DNA of 64,000 nt, from the NCBI GenBank assembly GCA_013399855.1, contig VXAY01005595.1, forward strand, positions 291,054-355,053, read 5' to 3'. Position 1 is the first letter of the stretch. Every line of letters starts with the position of its first letter. Both the position numbers and the translations under genes were made by a program. This DNA comes from Oxyruncus cristatus. Lineage: Eukaryota > Chordata > Aves > Passeriformes > Cotingidae. The notes under the pieces are model-generated. The model was not told the DNA's origin and ran no database searches. It saw only the letters and a list, made by a program, of their open reading frames with translations. This document shows positions 53,801 to 64,000 of this stretch, one piece after another.

Positions 53801-56800
53801 AGTTTGAAGGAAAACTGTTTCTTCTTTAAACTTTAAAAAAAAAACCAAAAAACAAAGGTTCTTACAGCTTAAACCATTTGTCATGATTTGGCACTAAACA
53901 AGAATTACAAAAAGGGTAATATAGCTGTGTACTCTGAAAAGACACCAGTATTACATATTTGGATTCAAACCATAAGGACTGTAATTACGTAGTGAGCTCA
54001 GGTATGTGAAGTAAGATATAAATAGTTAGTGAACTAGAAAAGATAAAATAGAGTTTTGTCTCTAATTACCAGCGTTACAGGACCATGTTGTCTTCAGAAA
54101 GAAACCAGAGTTACAAAATAAAACTTAAAATAGAAGAATCTTCTTAACCCTCTTTCACCTCATTTTTTCACATTCAGGCATTGCTTATCTCACTACCCTT
54201 TTTGTACTGCACAGGTATCTTCATATTGTTTCAGGATCTGCTTGTCAAGCTACTGCTGATAGTAACTTTTCAGCCCAGGTGTTTACAGGGAGCTTTTACA
54301 TAATTGAAAAAACTTACCTCAGCAAAGAAACCCCAACTTTGGTGCTTGTCAAAAAGCCTTTAGTGCTTCTCGGGAATGATAAATAATTTTTTTGCATGGG
54401 ATGTTCTGGGGAACTGGTATAATTAAAACTTCTTGATTTTCCTCTAGACATCTCAAGTTCAGCTTCTAGAGATGGAACACCAACACTTAGCAGCAATAAT
54501 TCCCCATTGTTTGTACGTATTTCTCATGTTTTCTTTCACATCAGTTCAGATGGTCACACCTTGAAGGCTTTGCACAGATCTGAATTTTTACAGTTGAAGT
54601 TCCTGTTTTTTAAAAAAAGGCACTTATGGTGTTAAAATAGGATCCTGGCTTGGAAAACAGTTGCACAGGAGCTCACAGTGACAGTAACCAAACACAAGGA
54701 AAACATTTAGAGAGGTTGTTTTATATATGCAAACTTTGAATGCTGTCACGACCACTGTTCCATTCTGAGGAAGTTGCTGTAAAATACTGTCGAGTTGTAA
54801 AATAACCAATCTAAAATCTCTTGTGATCTGAGTGCCAAATACTAGGAATCCTGAAGAGCTGTCCTGGTACAGGAACAGAGCAGATTCCACCTTGTGTCTG
54901 GAAATCTCTCTGCTCTCTGTATGCTGGTCGTGCTTTGTGTTTTCAGTTGTGCTGCTGGCACAGGGGGAAGGGTGAGGAGCCAGGATGGAGTAATAATTAG
55001 CCTGACAAGGGCTGTTCTCCCTGTACCTGGTTGGGTGTTGTTTTATGCTTAGTCTGTGCTGTGTAAACAGCCTTTGTAAACTTTCCATGGCCCTTCTTAG
55101 ACATGTGTTTAAGGTTATATTACGATTTTTTTTGGTGTTAGTCTTTTTATGCTTTGAAAAATAATTTTAGTAGGTTGAATTTGAATTGTAGATAAAGAAA
55201 TTATTTGGATCCATTAAAATATACTTTCTTTCAACAGATAAATGGTCCTAATAGTTTGTTTGGGTCCGAAAATTACATGGGAATTGCAGGCCAAACTAGA
55301 AATGACTTTTCAAATGTTTTTAGCAGTACAACTGCTAATATACCTGTATCTTCAGCACTTGGGGGAAGAAACCCTTTGGAAGGCACACATGAACTAAGAC
55401 AGGCCTGCCAGTTATGTTTTGTCAAAAAAGGTAAGAGGCTTTTGGACTCGATTGGTTTGATTTCTTTAAAATTGAAAAGCTTCATGTTCATAATAAACCA
55501 CCTTTGGCTTCTAAACCGTGTTAATCCCGACTCGTTCTTTGCAGATGTAGCACTGTCTTGTGACTGGTAAAATGTTTCAACCACTTTTATCTTCTTTCTT
55601 CTTGTCTTTCTTTCTTGTCCTAATAGATTCTTGATCCCTAAACCCACCCCAAATCACTACACGCCCTCCCCAGCCTGTGTGTGAGGTCATTCACATTCTG
55701 TATTCGCTTTCCTCCCAAACCCCAGGGTACTGTGAAGAGTGACACCTTTGCTCAAGACTAAATAAAACTTGCAGTACTCTCTCTGGTTGGCCATGGGGAA
55801 TTGAACTGCAGTTCAAAGTACCTGGTAACCTTCACATCCCATCTGTTCTATTGTTCTTTCAAACTAATTCTAAATCATAGTCATGAGGCTTCCAAACCTT
55901 AGTAATAATTAACTCCACCGTATTGACTCAAAGGAGCTTAACCAGTATTGGTCTTTAATGTAACTAATCTTTTAGGCCTGAGCTGTTGCTGTTAAACAGA
56001 GCTGTATTTTAAAGGCAATAGCTTTTATTAAGACTAATCTTAAATATAAGCATTGTGTTTATAGGCATAATTGATATTGATACACTAATAAAGAATTGTA
56101 TCGAGACATTTAGAGGATGACTATTGTACCTTATAGAACTTCTATATTAATTTAAAATTATCTTTACAAGAAAAATCCATGAAGCGTTGTTTGAAAAAGT
56201 ACAGGACACGTTCTCATAAAAGCAGGAGCTATAAAATGTTTGTGAAAACACCTAGCATGTTCCTAGCTTCACTTTTTGTGTCAACACATCTACTCCTTCT
56301 GTTTCTTTCCATCTCTGTCAAAGTCTTTAAGTGTCTCCTGCTTTTACTACCTTTTGAAATTGTACTGTTCCATCATCATCTTGTCAGAGCAACTGGGTCA
56401 TACTCTTGTTTTTCAGTCTCATAAACAGCAAAATTCACTGAGCTTTGCTCATCTTCAGACCCTCTCCCTGATGTCTTCATTTGGTGTCATCCTAGAGACA
56501 GAGTTTAAAGCTAGGCTTATTTTTGTTTCCAAAATCACAAAGTTCTGGGATTGGCATTTATCTTTTTGGCACGTGTGTACTTCTTGAGTGTTTTGTCTCT
56601 GAACGTAGTCCCTCTGCTGCTAAAATAAAAGTTGAAGGTTAAGAAAGCCATTTTACTGATTACTGGAATTCACCTGCATTGACTTACTAGAAATAAGCAA
56701 TTTAAGTTTTAAGCTGGTGTTATGGAAATGTATTTGAAAAAATGCAGTGACCTGCTGTCTCAAAGTAATCTTAAGGTTGTAACACAGCATCCCTCCCCAA

Positions 56801-59800
56801 ATATGAAGTAACTTGTGGGTTTTTTTCTTGCTGAGACTGGTCCTTTTGTAAGTATTTGGGGGTTTTTTCCTATTCCTCTCAACACGATGGTTAATGACTT
56901 TTGGTTCTTCAGAGCTGCTGGTGCAAGTAGGAGTTCTATACAGTGTGTTCATGTACTTTGCTTTGGGGCTTCTGTGCCAGTGTGTGTATGGAAATGTTAC
57001 CATTTGCTGCAGTTTATGCAAATACAAGCAATTTTCTGTGGGTGTTTCAGGTCCTAAATTACTGGATTACGCTTACCATCCCAATTTAGAACATAAATGT
57101 AAGAAGGATATTTTAATTGGCAGAATAAAAAACTCAGAAGATAAATCATGGAAAAAAATACGGCCAAGACCAACAAAGACACAGTATGTGGGACCATATC
57201 ATATATGTAAAGGTATGTGTTACAGGGAGGAAAATGTTAATGCTTCCACTCAATGTAATGTAGTTCAGCTTCTCCATAGTGAGGGACAGAATGAAGCTTT
57301 ATTCTTGCTCACAGGAGGTGGAGAAGGAAGTTCTGCGTTGTTTATATCAAAGGAGAGCCATATTTTGACTGTTAATGTGGTTATTTAGAGAACATGCACT
57401 GTACCTCTGTATTGTTCTTCATCGTGAATAATTTTGCTTTCAAGTGCTGGGCGATTACTCTTAAAAACAGCAACAGAAAAGCATTTTCTCTTAGACTTTT
57501 GCAGTGTGAACCTCAACTTATGATGTAAGCAAGATGACTTGTGGATTAATGAACAGCTTCGTTTAGGCACAGGACATTCTGGGGGTTCTGCATTGTTGCC
57601 TTAGACTGGTGCAGGATAGTTGATGGAGGTTTTACATTTCCAGCAAGTCATTCAGCATCGGGTCTTGTGACCCCTTTTAAAACTGACGTACGTAACTTCT
57701 GTGTTAAAAACATTCGAAATGGAGAGGGTGGGAGTTTCAAGATGAACTTCCTTTAGAAGTTGCTGCCAAAAGCAGTGTCCCATTTGACGCTGTCGTTACA
57801 GATGTTGCTGCTGAGGAGGAGTGCAGATATCCGGGGCACTGCACGTTTGCATATTGCCAGGAGGAGATCGACGTGTGGACGCTGGAGCGCAAAGGAGCCT
57901 TCAGCCGAGAGGCTCTGTTCGGAGGAAGTGCGAAGATCAACTTGACTGTGTCCCGACTCCTTCAGGAACATCATGGATTATTTATGTTTCTTTGTGAGGT
58001 GCTGCTCTGTTTCTAATAACACAATAAAAATTACAATAGGTACTAAAAATTACCTGGAAAGAAATGCTTTGGTTCATGCCTTCGTGTTTTGTAAATTTTG
58101 GAATGAATGTTTGGTAATAACCTGACGAGCTTCACATTAGAGACTAGGTGAAGTATCTGTTAAAATCTTTCAGGTAAGGTATATTTTGAAATGTGTACAA
58201 TACATACTGTATAATTACTTCTTTTGTATTCCAGAAATGTTTTGATCACAAACCCAGAATAATAAGCAAAAGGAACAAGGATAACTCATCTTCTTGTTCT
58301 CACCCTGCTATGCATGACTTTGAAGATAACAAGTATGTTTGAAATACCATCTCTATAAGCTTCAAACTAAAAGCAAAGGGTTTAAGGCAATTTTGAATGG
58401 TGACTTTCATTTCTGACCTGTTGATTGACTTCCCTGCTAACTGACTGTAATGCTTTGGCAGCATAGGCAAGACAGACTTGTAAAACAAGGGTTGACTCAT
58501 GTACTAAATTCAAGTGAACCTTATCAATGATTCATGAGAGGTCCACCCTCATCTTTGAATCTTAGGGGGTTTGGAGTCAGTTTAATAGCTTATCTACCTG
58601 GTGAGCTGTATTGGTGTAAGTAGATGTATGATGTAATTAATATAGGACTTTATAAGTTTTCTCTTTCTTTGATCTATTTTGCTTATTTTGCTGCAGTTTT
58701 AACTCCGTTAAGAACAGGTTTTCCTTGATTGCAATGAATGAAATAGACCACGGTCCTTATTAACTCTGTTGATTAAAAAAAAAAAAAAAAAACCAACAAA
58801 AAAAAAACAGAGTGAGAAAAGTGTCTTTAATGATTCTTTAAAGTTAACAGTTGTTGTAATAGTATTAAGTAAATTTTGGAGAATTAAGAGACTTACATTT
58901 TTAAATGATGGAAACGTAAGTGGGAGCATTTGAATGGCTTTGTTTGCACTCCAGGTCCCTATATTGAGGAAACACTGCACTGTTACTACACTACACTGTT
59001 ACAGTGCATCACCTCTGTCTTTAAGGGTGTTCTACAAAAGAATAAGTACTTGTGTGAGTAATTAGATCAGGATATGTGCTTGGAAGTGGACATGATGTGC
59101 TTTCCCTCTGGGAAACCAGTGATGCAGTTGGATTGAGTTCAATAATGCTTTGCAGAAGGGGGACCTGGATTTCACAGGAGCTGTTCAGCGATGTTTGTTT
59201 ACTTGGCCTAGAAGTGACCCTTAGATGTCACCTCCTCCTGGAAACTGTTTTGACTTTCTCCTTTTGAATAAAAAGCGTTTAAAAGACATTTGAATAATAT
59301 GAGATGAGGGATGGTCATTTTAAGAAATATCTAAAACTGGCTGTTTTCAAAACAGGTGCCTTGTCCACAGTTTGCGAGAAACTATGGTGAAATATTCCAA
59401 AATCCGCCCTTTCCAACTCCGATGTCAGCTTGACCTGTGCAGACATGAGGTGCATTATGGCTGCTTACGAGAGGATAAATGCTTTTATGCTCACAGTCTG
59501 GTAGAGCTTAAAGTCTGGATAATGCAAAAGGAAACAGGTGCGTTTTGCTTTACTCTTCATTGTCTTGCCACTCCTTCCTTGTCTCGACTCCCTGTGAAAT
59601 CAGCGGCTTGGGATCAGGGCAGGAAGCAGGCAGGAGCAATCTAGTGTCCCTCAGCTTGGGTTTTGGAGAGTTTTTATAATTACATGGTCATATCAGGTTT
59701 AGTGTGTAATGTTTAAACAACTACTCAAAGATGTAACTTAACTTACGTGAGCAATCTGTAACTTAAAAAACTTGTCTGCCTTTCAGTGTGACAACATATA

Positions 59801-62800
59801 CAATATTTCTGTTTTGGAGGCCCTCATGATGTCCTGAAGTATATATATTTGTGTATATAGATGCAAATGTGTACCCATGATATACTCACATACACAAGTG
59901 TGTGAATATTTACATGTATCAAAACAGAAAAAAGCTTTGGGGCTTCAGTTGCATTCCAGTTTGAGCGTGTCTGTAATGCTACAACAGTCATAAGTACTCA
60001 AGCACTTTCCCCCCTTCCTTTACAGGTATTTCACATGATACTATTGTTCAGGAATCAAAGAAATACTGGCAGAACATGGAAGCTAGTGCACATGGATCAC
60101 AGGTATTTTCATTTTTCCATCCAGCTAATTCTACAGTGACTCTGGTGATAATTCTTTTTTAACATAGGGAGCTTATTTTAGAAATTACCTTTTTTTCATG
60201 ATTTCCAAATAATCTCTTTCAGTGTAGACTTTCTTCAGCTTGCTTCACTTAGACTGAAATGCCTGCTTTGCTGCTATGCAGTTCCTTTTTTGCTTTGTTT
60301 ATTCTGTCATAGGTGGAACATGAAACATAAATATAACTTCACAGTCAGCTGCCACAGGGCAATTATCATTTCCATATGGAGGACTTCTATGTGTTATATT
60401 ATCACAACTTCAGGATACATAGACCTAAATCAGAAATAAGTTAAATAAAAAAAATGCATGTGTTAAGAAATGTCTAGTTTGAAATGACAAGCTGAGCTAT
60501 GTGAAGTCGTGCAGTAATACCTGCTTCCCAACACGTATTGAAAACTTGTGCTAGAGGTGGTAATTCATAATTATGTATGGATTTCTTTGCAGATGCAAAA
60601 TACCTTTTACTGTTGTTGTTTTTTTTGGCTTAAGATTCTTGGGAACCAAATGAAATATGGATCACTTAATTTGAAGATGAAGTTTGTCTGTGGTCAGTGC
60701 TGGAGAAATGGTCAAGTTAATGAGCCAGACAGAAACAAAAAATACTGCAGTGCAAAGGCCAGACACCCGTAAGTAGGATCAAACAGTGAAACTCCTCCTA
60801 TTTTTTTCAGCCATTTAAACCTCTTTTTGGAAACTTTGTTGCTTCTTAGAGTCATACAAGGAATTAAAAAACCAAACCATATTGAAGTGGAACAGTCATC
60901 TCTTGGTAGCACGTCAGTAAGTGGTCCTGAGAAACACTTTGGTGACTTCAAAAGTGTTTTGTGTTTGGGTTTTGTTTTTATTTTTGAAAGATCCGTTTCA
61001 AACGGATCTTTTAACTAGAACTTAGTTAAATCTCAAATATATGGTGAAAGCTTGGGAAAGAGCCTTTCTGAGCTCTCCTGGTTCTGCTTCTGTGCACACA
61101 GTGGAGCTTTATTTAATTGTGTTTTCTCTCACTGAATGCATCTGGTTTTCAGATGGACCAAAGATCGCCGTGTGGTGCTCGTGATGTCTAATGAGCGCAA
61201 GAAGTGGATGACCATCCGTCCTCTTCCTGCAAAGAAACAAGTGCCTCTGCAATTTGATGTACGGTAACCTAAAACTAATGTTTTGGTTAAGAGAACAGAG
61301 AAACTGGGCTGGTTTCATCAGCTCTGCAGGAATTCCCATGGGAGCTGGTGGGAATATGTACATAGTGTTCCTAAGTTCAGCCTTAGAAAAGCCCTGATCT
61401 CACATGTTACCACTGAAGCCCCTTCTCATGAGTAGAAGTAAATATTTCAGAAGTAATTGATACATCTCTGTGGTCTGGTAGTATGGTAGGAGGCAAAAAG
61501 CAGTCATAGTACTTGTTTCCAGCAGTTTGTTTTTTCTAATTCCAAAAAATGAGTTTTTTCCAAAATAAACATGATTTTAGGGTCTGACTGGGAGAGAAAA
61601 CACTAGCCAAGGCTGAAATAGAAAAAATTCTACTAGCACCCATTTTCCTTTATATTCATAAGGATTTTTTAAAAAATTCCTGTTGCAGTTGTGCAATCAT
61701 ATTGCTTCAGGCAAGAAATGTCAGTATGATGGAAACTGCTCATTTGCTCACAGTCCTGAGGAGAGAGAGATGTGGACCTATATGAAGGAGAACAGCAGTA
61801 AGTAGAAGAGTACATTCCAACATGTTGTAGATCTAATTGTTCTGCTTTTCATTCTTGTATTTCAATTATTTTTTAATCTGCTTTCTTTCACTGTCTTTTG
61901 TAGTAAGCCTTGCAGGTGCCCTTTTAATTTGAATAAACCCAGACTGGGTATTCAAAACCAGTATTGAATAAAAATAGCTGTATTGTGTATTTGTTGCTTG
62001 ATGTGTTTTTTAGCAATAGTTTCTATCATTTTTTTCGGTGTCTTAAAATAGTATTTTGATCCTTGCAGCAATATTGTTTGGGGTTTGTACTTTATATTGC
62101 CATGTGTGTACACATGGATTCTGTTGAAAACAGTGGGGAAACCTATTTGTGGAATCATCTCCCCCAGATGTATTTACTGGGAATTACCATTCACTTCCTG
62201 TTGCTGACCTGTTATCCCGTTAGTGGGACTGGGAGAAATCATTAAAGATCAGAAGTAAAAATGACATAAATGATCAGAATCTGTTCTGCAAGAAAGCAGA
62301 CCAAATTTACCAAGACCTGTAGCACATCTTACATTAGTACTTTGAAATCCAGGTATTGGTACACAGTTGTTATCAGTGCCTTGGGTGCCTGTTCAGAAAC
62401 AGGTCTTGCTTTCCTCCCTATAGGCAGAGCAGGGTCTTGGTAAGTAGCCAGAGACTCCTGTTGCTCTTGGCTCTTAATCTCTAAACTCTGTAACTGTCTA
62501 CATTTGTTTCTTCCTTTTTTTTTTTTTTTTCCCTCTCCTTTCAATAGGTGGGGACTGAATTAAGCTTTGCAAGCTCAGTCATTTATCTAGTGTTCTCAAA
62601 CTCTTGCCTTAATTGCTAATTACTTATTTTAGCTTCTGCTCTCATTAGTTCAAGACTTGGAGCAGTTGTATGACATATGGCTAAAAAGTCAAAAACCAGA
62701 AAAAGGAGATGATACAGCTGCCCAGGCAAACAAAGAAAATGGGAAGCAAATTCACATGCCAACTGACTATGCTGAAGTTACAGTAAGTAATCATAGCTAT

Positions 62801-63299
62801 AATCCTAAATCTGACTATGTGGGCTTTTATTGGGGGTTTTTTGTGGGTTTTTTTGTTTTTTTCCCCAGTCAGTAACTTAACGTTGCTGCCCTCATTTTCT
62901 TGGTACTTCCTTAATCCATTGCTAGCTACATTAAATGCAGACACTGACACTGTAAAGCAGTTCTTCTAAAGCCAGTGGAGATCATAAACTTCAGGTGATT
63001 GTTTAAATAACTGTATCTCTTTAGGTAAACAACAATTTACAGACCAACAGAGAACATTCAAAATGTATTAAGAGCATTTCTGTGCTTAAAGCATTGAATT
63101 CTCAATGTTCTGTTTTCAAATTCCTTGCAAAACAGGTGGATTTTCACTGTTGGATGTGTGGGAAGAACTGTAATAGTGAGAAGCAATGGCAGGGTCACAT
63201 TTCTTCTGAAAAGCATAAAGAGAAGGTTTTCCACACTGAGGATGATCAAAACTGCTGGCAGTATCGCTTTCCAACTGGATATTTTAGCATTTGTGATAG
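44825..63299 (+). CDS. ZC3H7A: ZC3H7A, TPR and CCCH zinc-finger RNA-binding protein (21 coding exons, 3' end off window)
   Basis: This RNA-binding protein recognises certain pre-miRNA hairpins and is implicated in miRNA processing. Exons are 44825-44892, 46076-46115, 46877-47074, 47587-47745, 49801-49881, 49963-50004, 50808-50835, 51361-51641, 53322-53529, 54448-54512, 55238-55430, 57051-57212, 57802-57998, 58235-58332, 59356-59537, 60026-60102, 60635-60768, 61153-61258, 61689-61797, 62649-62782 and 63136-63299. All keep phase, giving 2726 nt or about 908 of some 970 residues. It opens [20 protein letters not shown], which favours ZC3H7A over ZC3H7B. TPR repeats span about 40-170, and an acidic LD-type motif ([11 protein letters not shown]) lies near 282-292. 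Zinc fingers follow: CX8CX5CX3Y near 508-525, CX7CX5CX3H near 635-655, CX8CX5CX3H near 774-793, and a C2H2-like finger near 858. The terminal exon or exons with the last finger are missing at the right edge. Confidence 0.95.
46877..47745 (+). other. ZC3H7A: ZC3H7A TPR-encoding exons 3 and 4
   Basis: Exon 3 (46877-47074) encodes [18 protein letters not shown] and the start of the TPR array. Exon 4 (47587-47745) encodes [20 protein letters not shown]. Both are phase 0 on both sides, so they are symmetric modules. The frame remains open for 54 bases before exon 3, but that stretch starts with GTG rather than ATG and is taken as intron. Confidence 0.9.
48268..48605 (-). mobile_element. CR1 LINE 3' fragment in a ZC3H7A intron
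   Basis: The copy starts at the CR1 3' end (CATAGAATCACAGAATCACA) and runs through GGGTTGGAAAGGACCTCTGA, CCACCACTTCCCTGGGCAGC and GAAAGAATTTCTTCCTAATA to the GGCTACAACCTCC block. It is about 335 bases, antisense to the host gene, and the best-preserved CR1 in the window. It has no coding capacity of its own. Confidence 0.92.
49497..49593. repeat. Two adjacent poly(T) tracts with a single N
   Basis: T-runs at about 49495-49517 and 49562-49593 flank near-identical sequence. An isolated N lies at 49537. It is within a ZC3H7A intron. Confidence 0.9.
49882..57050 (+). other. ZC3H7A introns between exons 5 and 12
   Basis: The intron spans are 49882-49962, 50005-50807, 50836-51360, 51642-53321, 53530-54447, 54513-55237 and 55431-57050. 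No repeat or RNA gene was recognised in them. The 81-base intron 49882-49962 is close to the vertebrate minimum. Confidence 0.7.
51361..51641 (+). other. ZC3H7A: ZC3H7A low-complexity exon with LD-type motif
   Basis: This 281-nt exon encodes a Ser/Val/Pro-rich, probably disordered linker that ends in the acidic segment [17 protein letters not shown]. The ELDELLDSV core has the form of a paxillin-like LD motif, a docking helix also described in ZC3H7B. Confidence 0.8.
57802..57998 (+). other. ZC3H7A: ZC3H7A exon with non-canonical first CCCH finger
   Basis: Together with the last codons of the preceding exon it encodes [20 protein letters not shown], that is C-x8-C-x5-C-x3-Y with a Cys immediately after. 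The expected final His is absent. It is followed by [20 protein letters not shown]. This exon uses more CpG and GC than its neighbours. Confidence 0.85.
60987..61011. repeat. Perfect 12-bp inverted repeat with one-base centre
   Basis: AAAGATCCGTTT (60987-60998), a single C, then AAACGGATCTTT (61000-61011). It lies in a ZC3H7A intron. Confidence 0.95.
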
Positions 63300-64000
63300 G
63301 TATGTGGTTTTTAAGATGGCAAAAATGATGACAAATGACAGTTTAAATCATTAAGGCAGCTACTAGTTTTGACAGACAAAGTTTCTAGTATTTGGTGGTT
63401 TGCATACATCTTTCAACAAGAAATTTAGTAATTAACAATATTTTAACGTACTTTCGAACTCAGGGAGTGACAAGGTGCCTAATTGTGGAGCCAAAGGAAG
63501 TGCCTGTGTGATGTTAATAAGGGGCTGCAAGTTGACGGCACCTGTGTGAAATGAATATTGTTGGTATTATTACGAGTGTACTTAGGCAGCTGCATATTAA
63601 TTATCTGTAGAGCACAAGAACAGTGTCTTGCTGGACAGTGATCCTGGAGCTCTAAGGCAAGTAGAAATGTTGGCATCAAACTGAATTCGTCATTAGAAAT
63701 CATTTATGGACGTGTTTGAGAGAACTTGCAAGATCTGTTGGTTTTCCCCAGCATTGATTGTATGTTTTACTGCTCCCTTTAATTCTTAAATGCAGCCTGT
63801 TTACCTGCCTGCACGTGACTTTTTTGTAAACCTGTTGGAAAATGCTTTCTGCCGTTGGAATCTTTTCGGAAGGCTAAAATCTTTGGCATTCTGGAGTTAA
63901 AGGTTCAGTTTGCTGAATTGTTATTCAGTTGGTTACTCCATTTGCAGTGAAAGATTTTGAGTGCCTTAGAGATCTTGAGAAATTGCAGAGTTATTTTTCA
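63300..64000 (+). other. ZC3H7A intron 3' of exon 21, to window end
   Basis: The exon ends at GATAG|GTATGT. The following exon of the family (a final CCCH finger and C-terminus) was not found in the remaining 700 bases, so the gene continues to the right. The small minus-strand frame at 63479-63703 has no support. Confidence 0.75.

Larger units (their letters stand above)
57213..63135 (+). other. ZC3H7A introns between exons 12 and 21
   Basis: The intron spans are 57213-57801, 57999-58234, 58333-59355, 59538-60025, 60103-60634, 60769-61152, 61259-61688, 61798-62648 and 62783-63135. The 58333-59355 intron has an A-rich tract at about 58769-58808. The 60769-61152 intron has a perfect hairpin (60987-61011). 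The 60103-60634 intron ends in an unusual TTAAG acceptor. Confidence 0.7.

Overview
This is vertebrate nuclear DNA, almost certainly from a bird. The coding exons are short with GT-AG introns, the promoters are CpG islands, and the only interspersed repeats I recognise are CR1-type LINE fragments, the dominant avian retroposon. I recognised four protein-coding genes by reading spliced exons that join in frame: PARN (minus strand, 5' part only, running off the left edge), BFAR (plus strand, complete coding region), PLA2G10 (minus strand, complete coding region) and ZC3H7A (plus strand, all but roughly the last 60 codons, running off the right edge).

Layout. Positions 595-4741 hold the first eight coding exons of PARN. 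Its start codon lies in a CpG-rich promoter interrupted by a 38-base gap (4777-4814). Head to head with it, after a second GC-rich block at about 6060-6400, is BFAR (coding exons 7604-12338). BFAR ends tail to tail with PLA2G10 (stop at 14397, start at 21678). From about 22.0 to 38.9 kb I find no gene, only CR1 fragments, AT-rich sequence and small simple repeats. A strong CpG island at about 39.0-40.2 kb, with GC boxes, a CRE and three CCAAT boxes and broken by a 418-base gap, is the probable ZC3H7A promoter. The first coding exon of ZC3H7A is at 44825, and 21 coding exons follow up to 63299.

Function. The genes do not form an operon-like system; they are neighbours with separate jobs. PARN shortens poly(A) tails and trims small-RNA 3' ends. 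BFAR is an ER-membrane RING/SAM apoptosis regulator. PLA2G10 is a secreted phospholipase A2. ZC3H7A is a TPR/zinc-finger RNA-binding protein linked to microRNA processing. PARN-BFAR-PLA2G10 matches the human 16p13 order as I recall it, whereas ZC3H7A next to PLA2G10 is not the human arrangement.

I did not find a convincing undescribed biological system. The points most worth a second look are the PLA2G10/ZC3H7A junction, a reversed TATA-like box at the PLA2G10 promoter, a perfect AT-rich inverted repeat in PLA2G10 intron 1, a perfect hairpin in a ZC3H7A intron, and a probable local assembly duplication around the single N at 49537. Exon boundaries were derived by hand from splice signals and reading-phase continuity. 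Family assignments rest on remembered protein families, not on a search.
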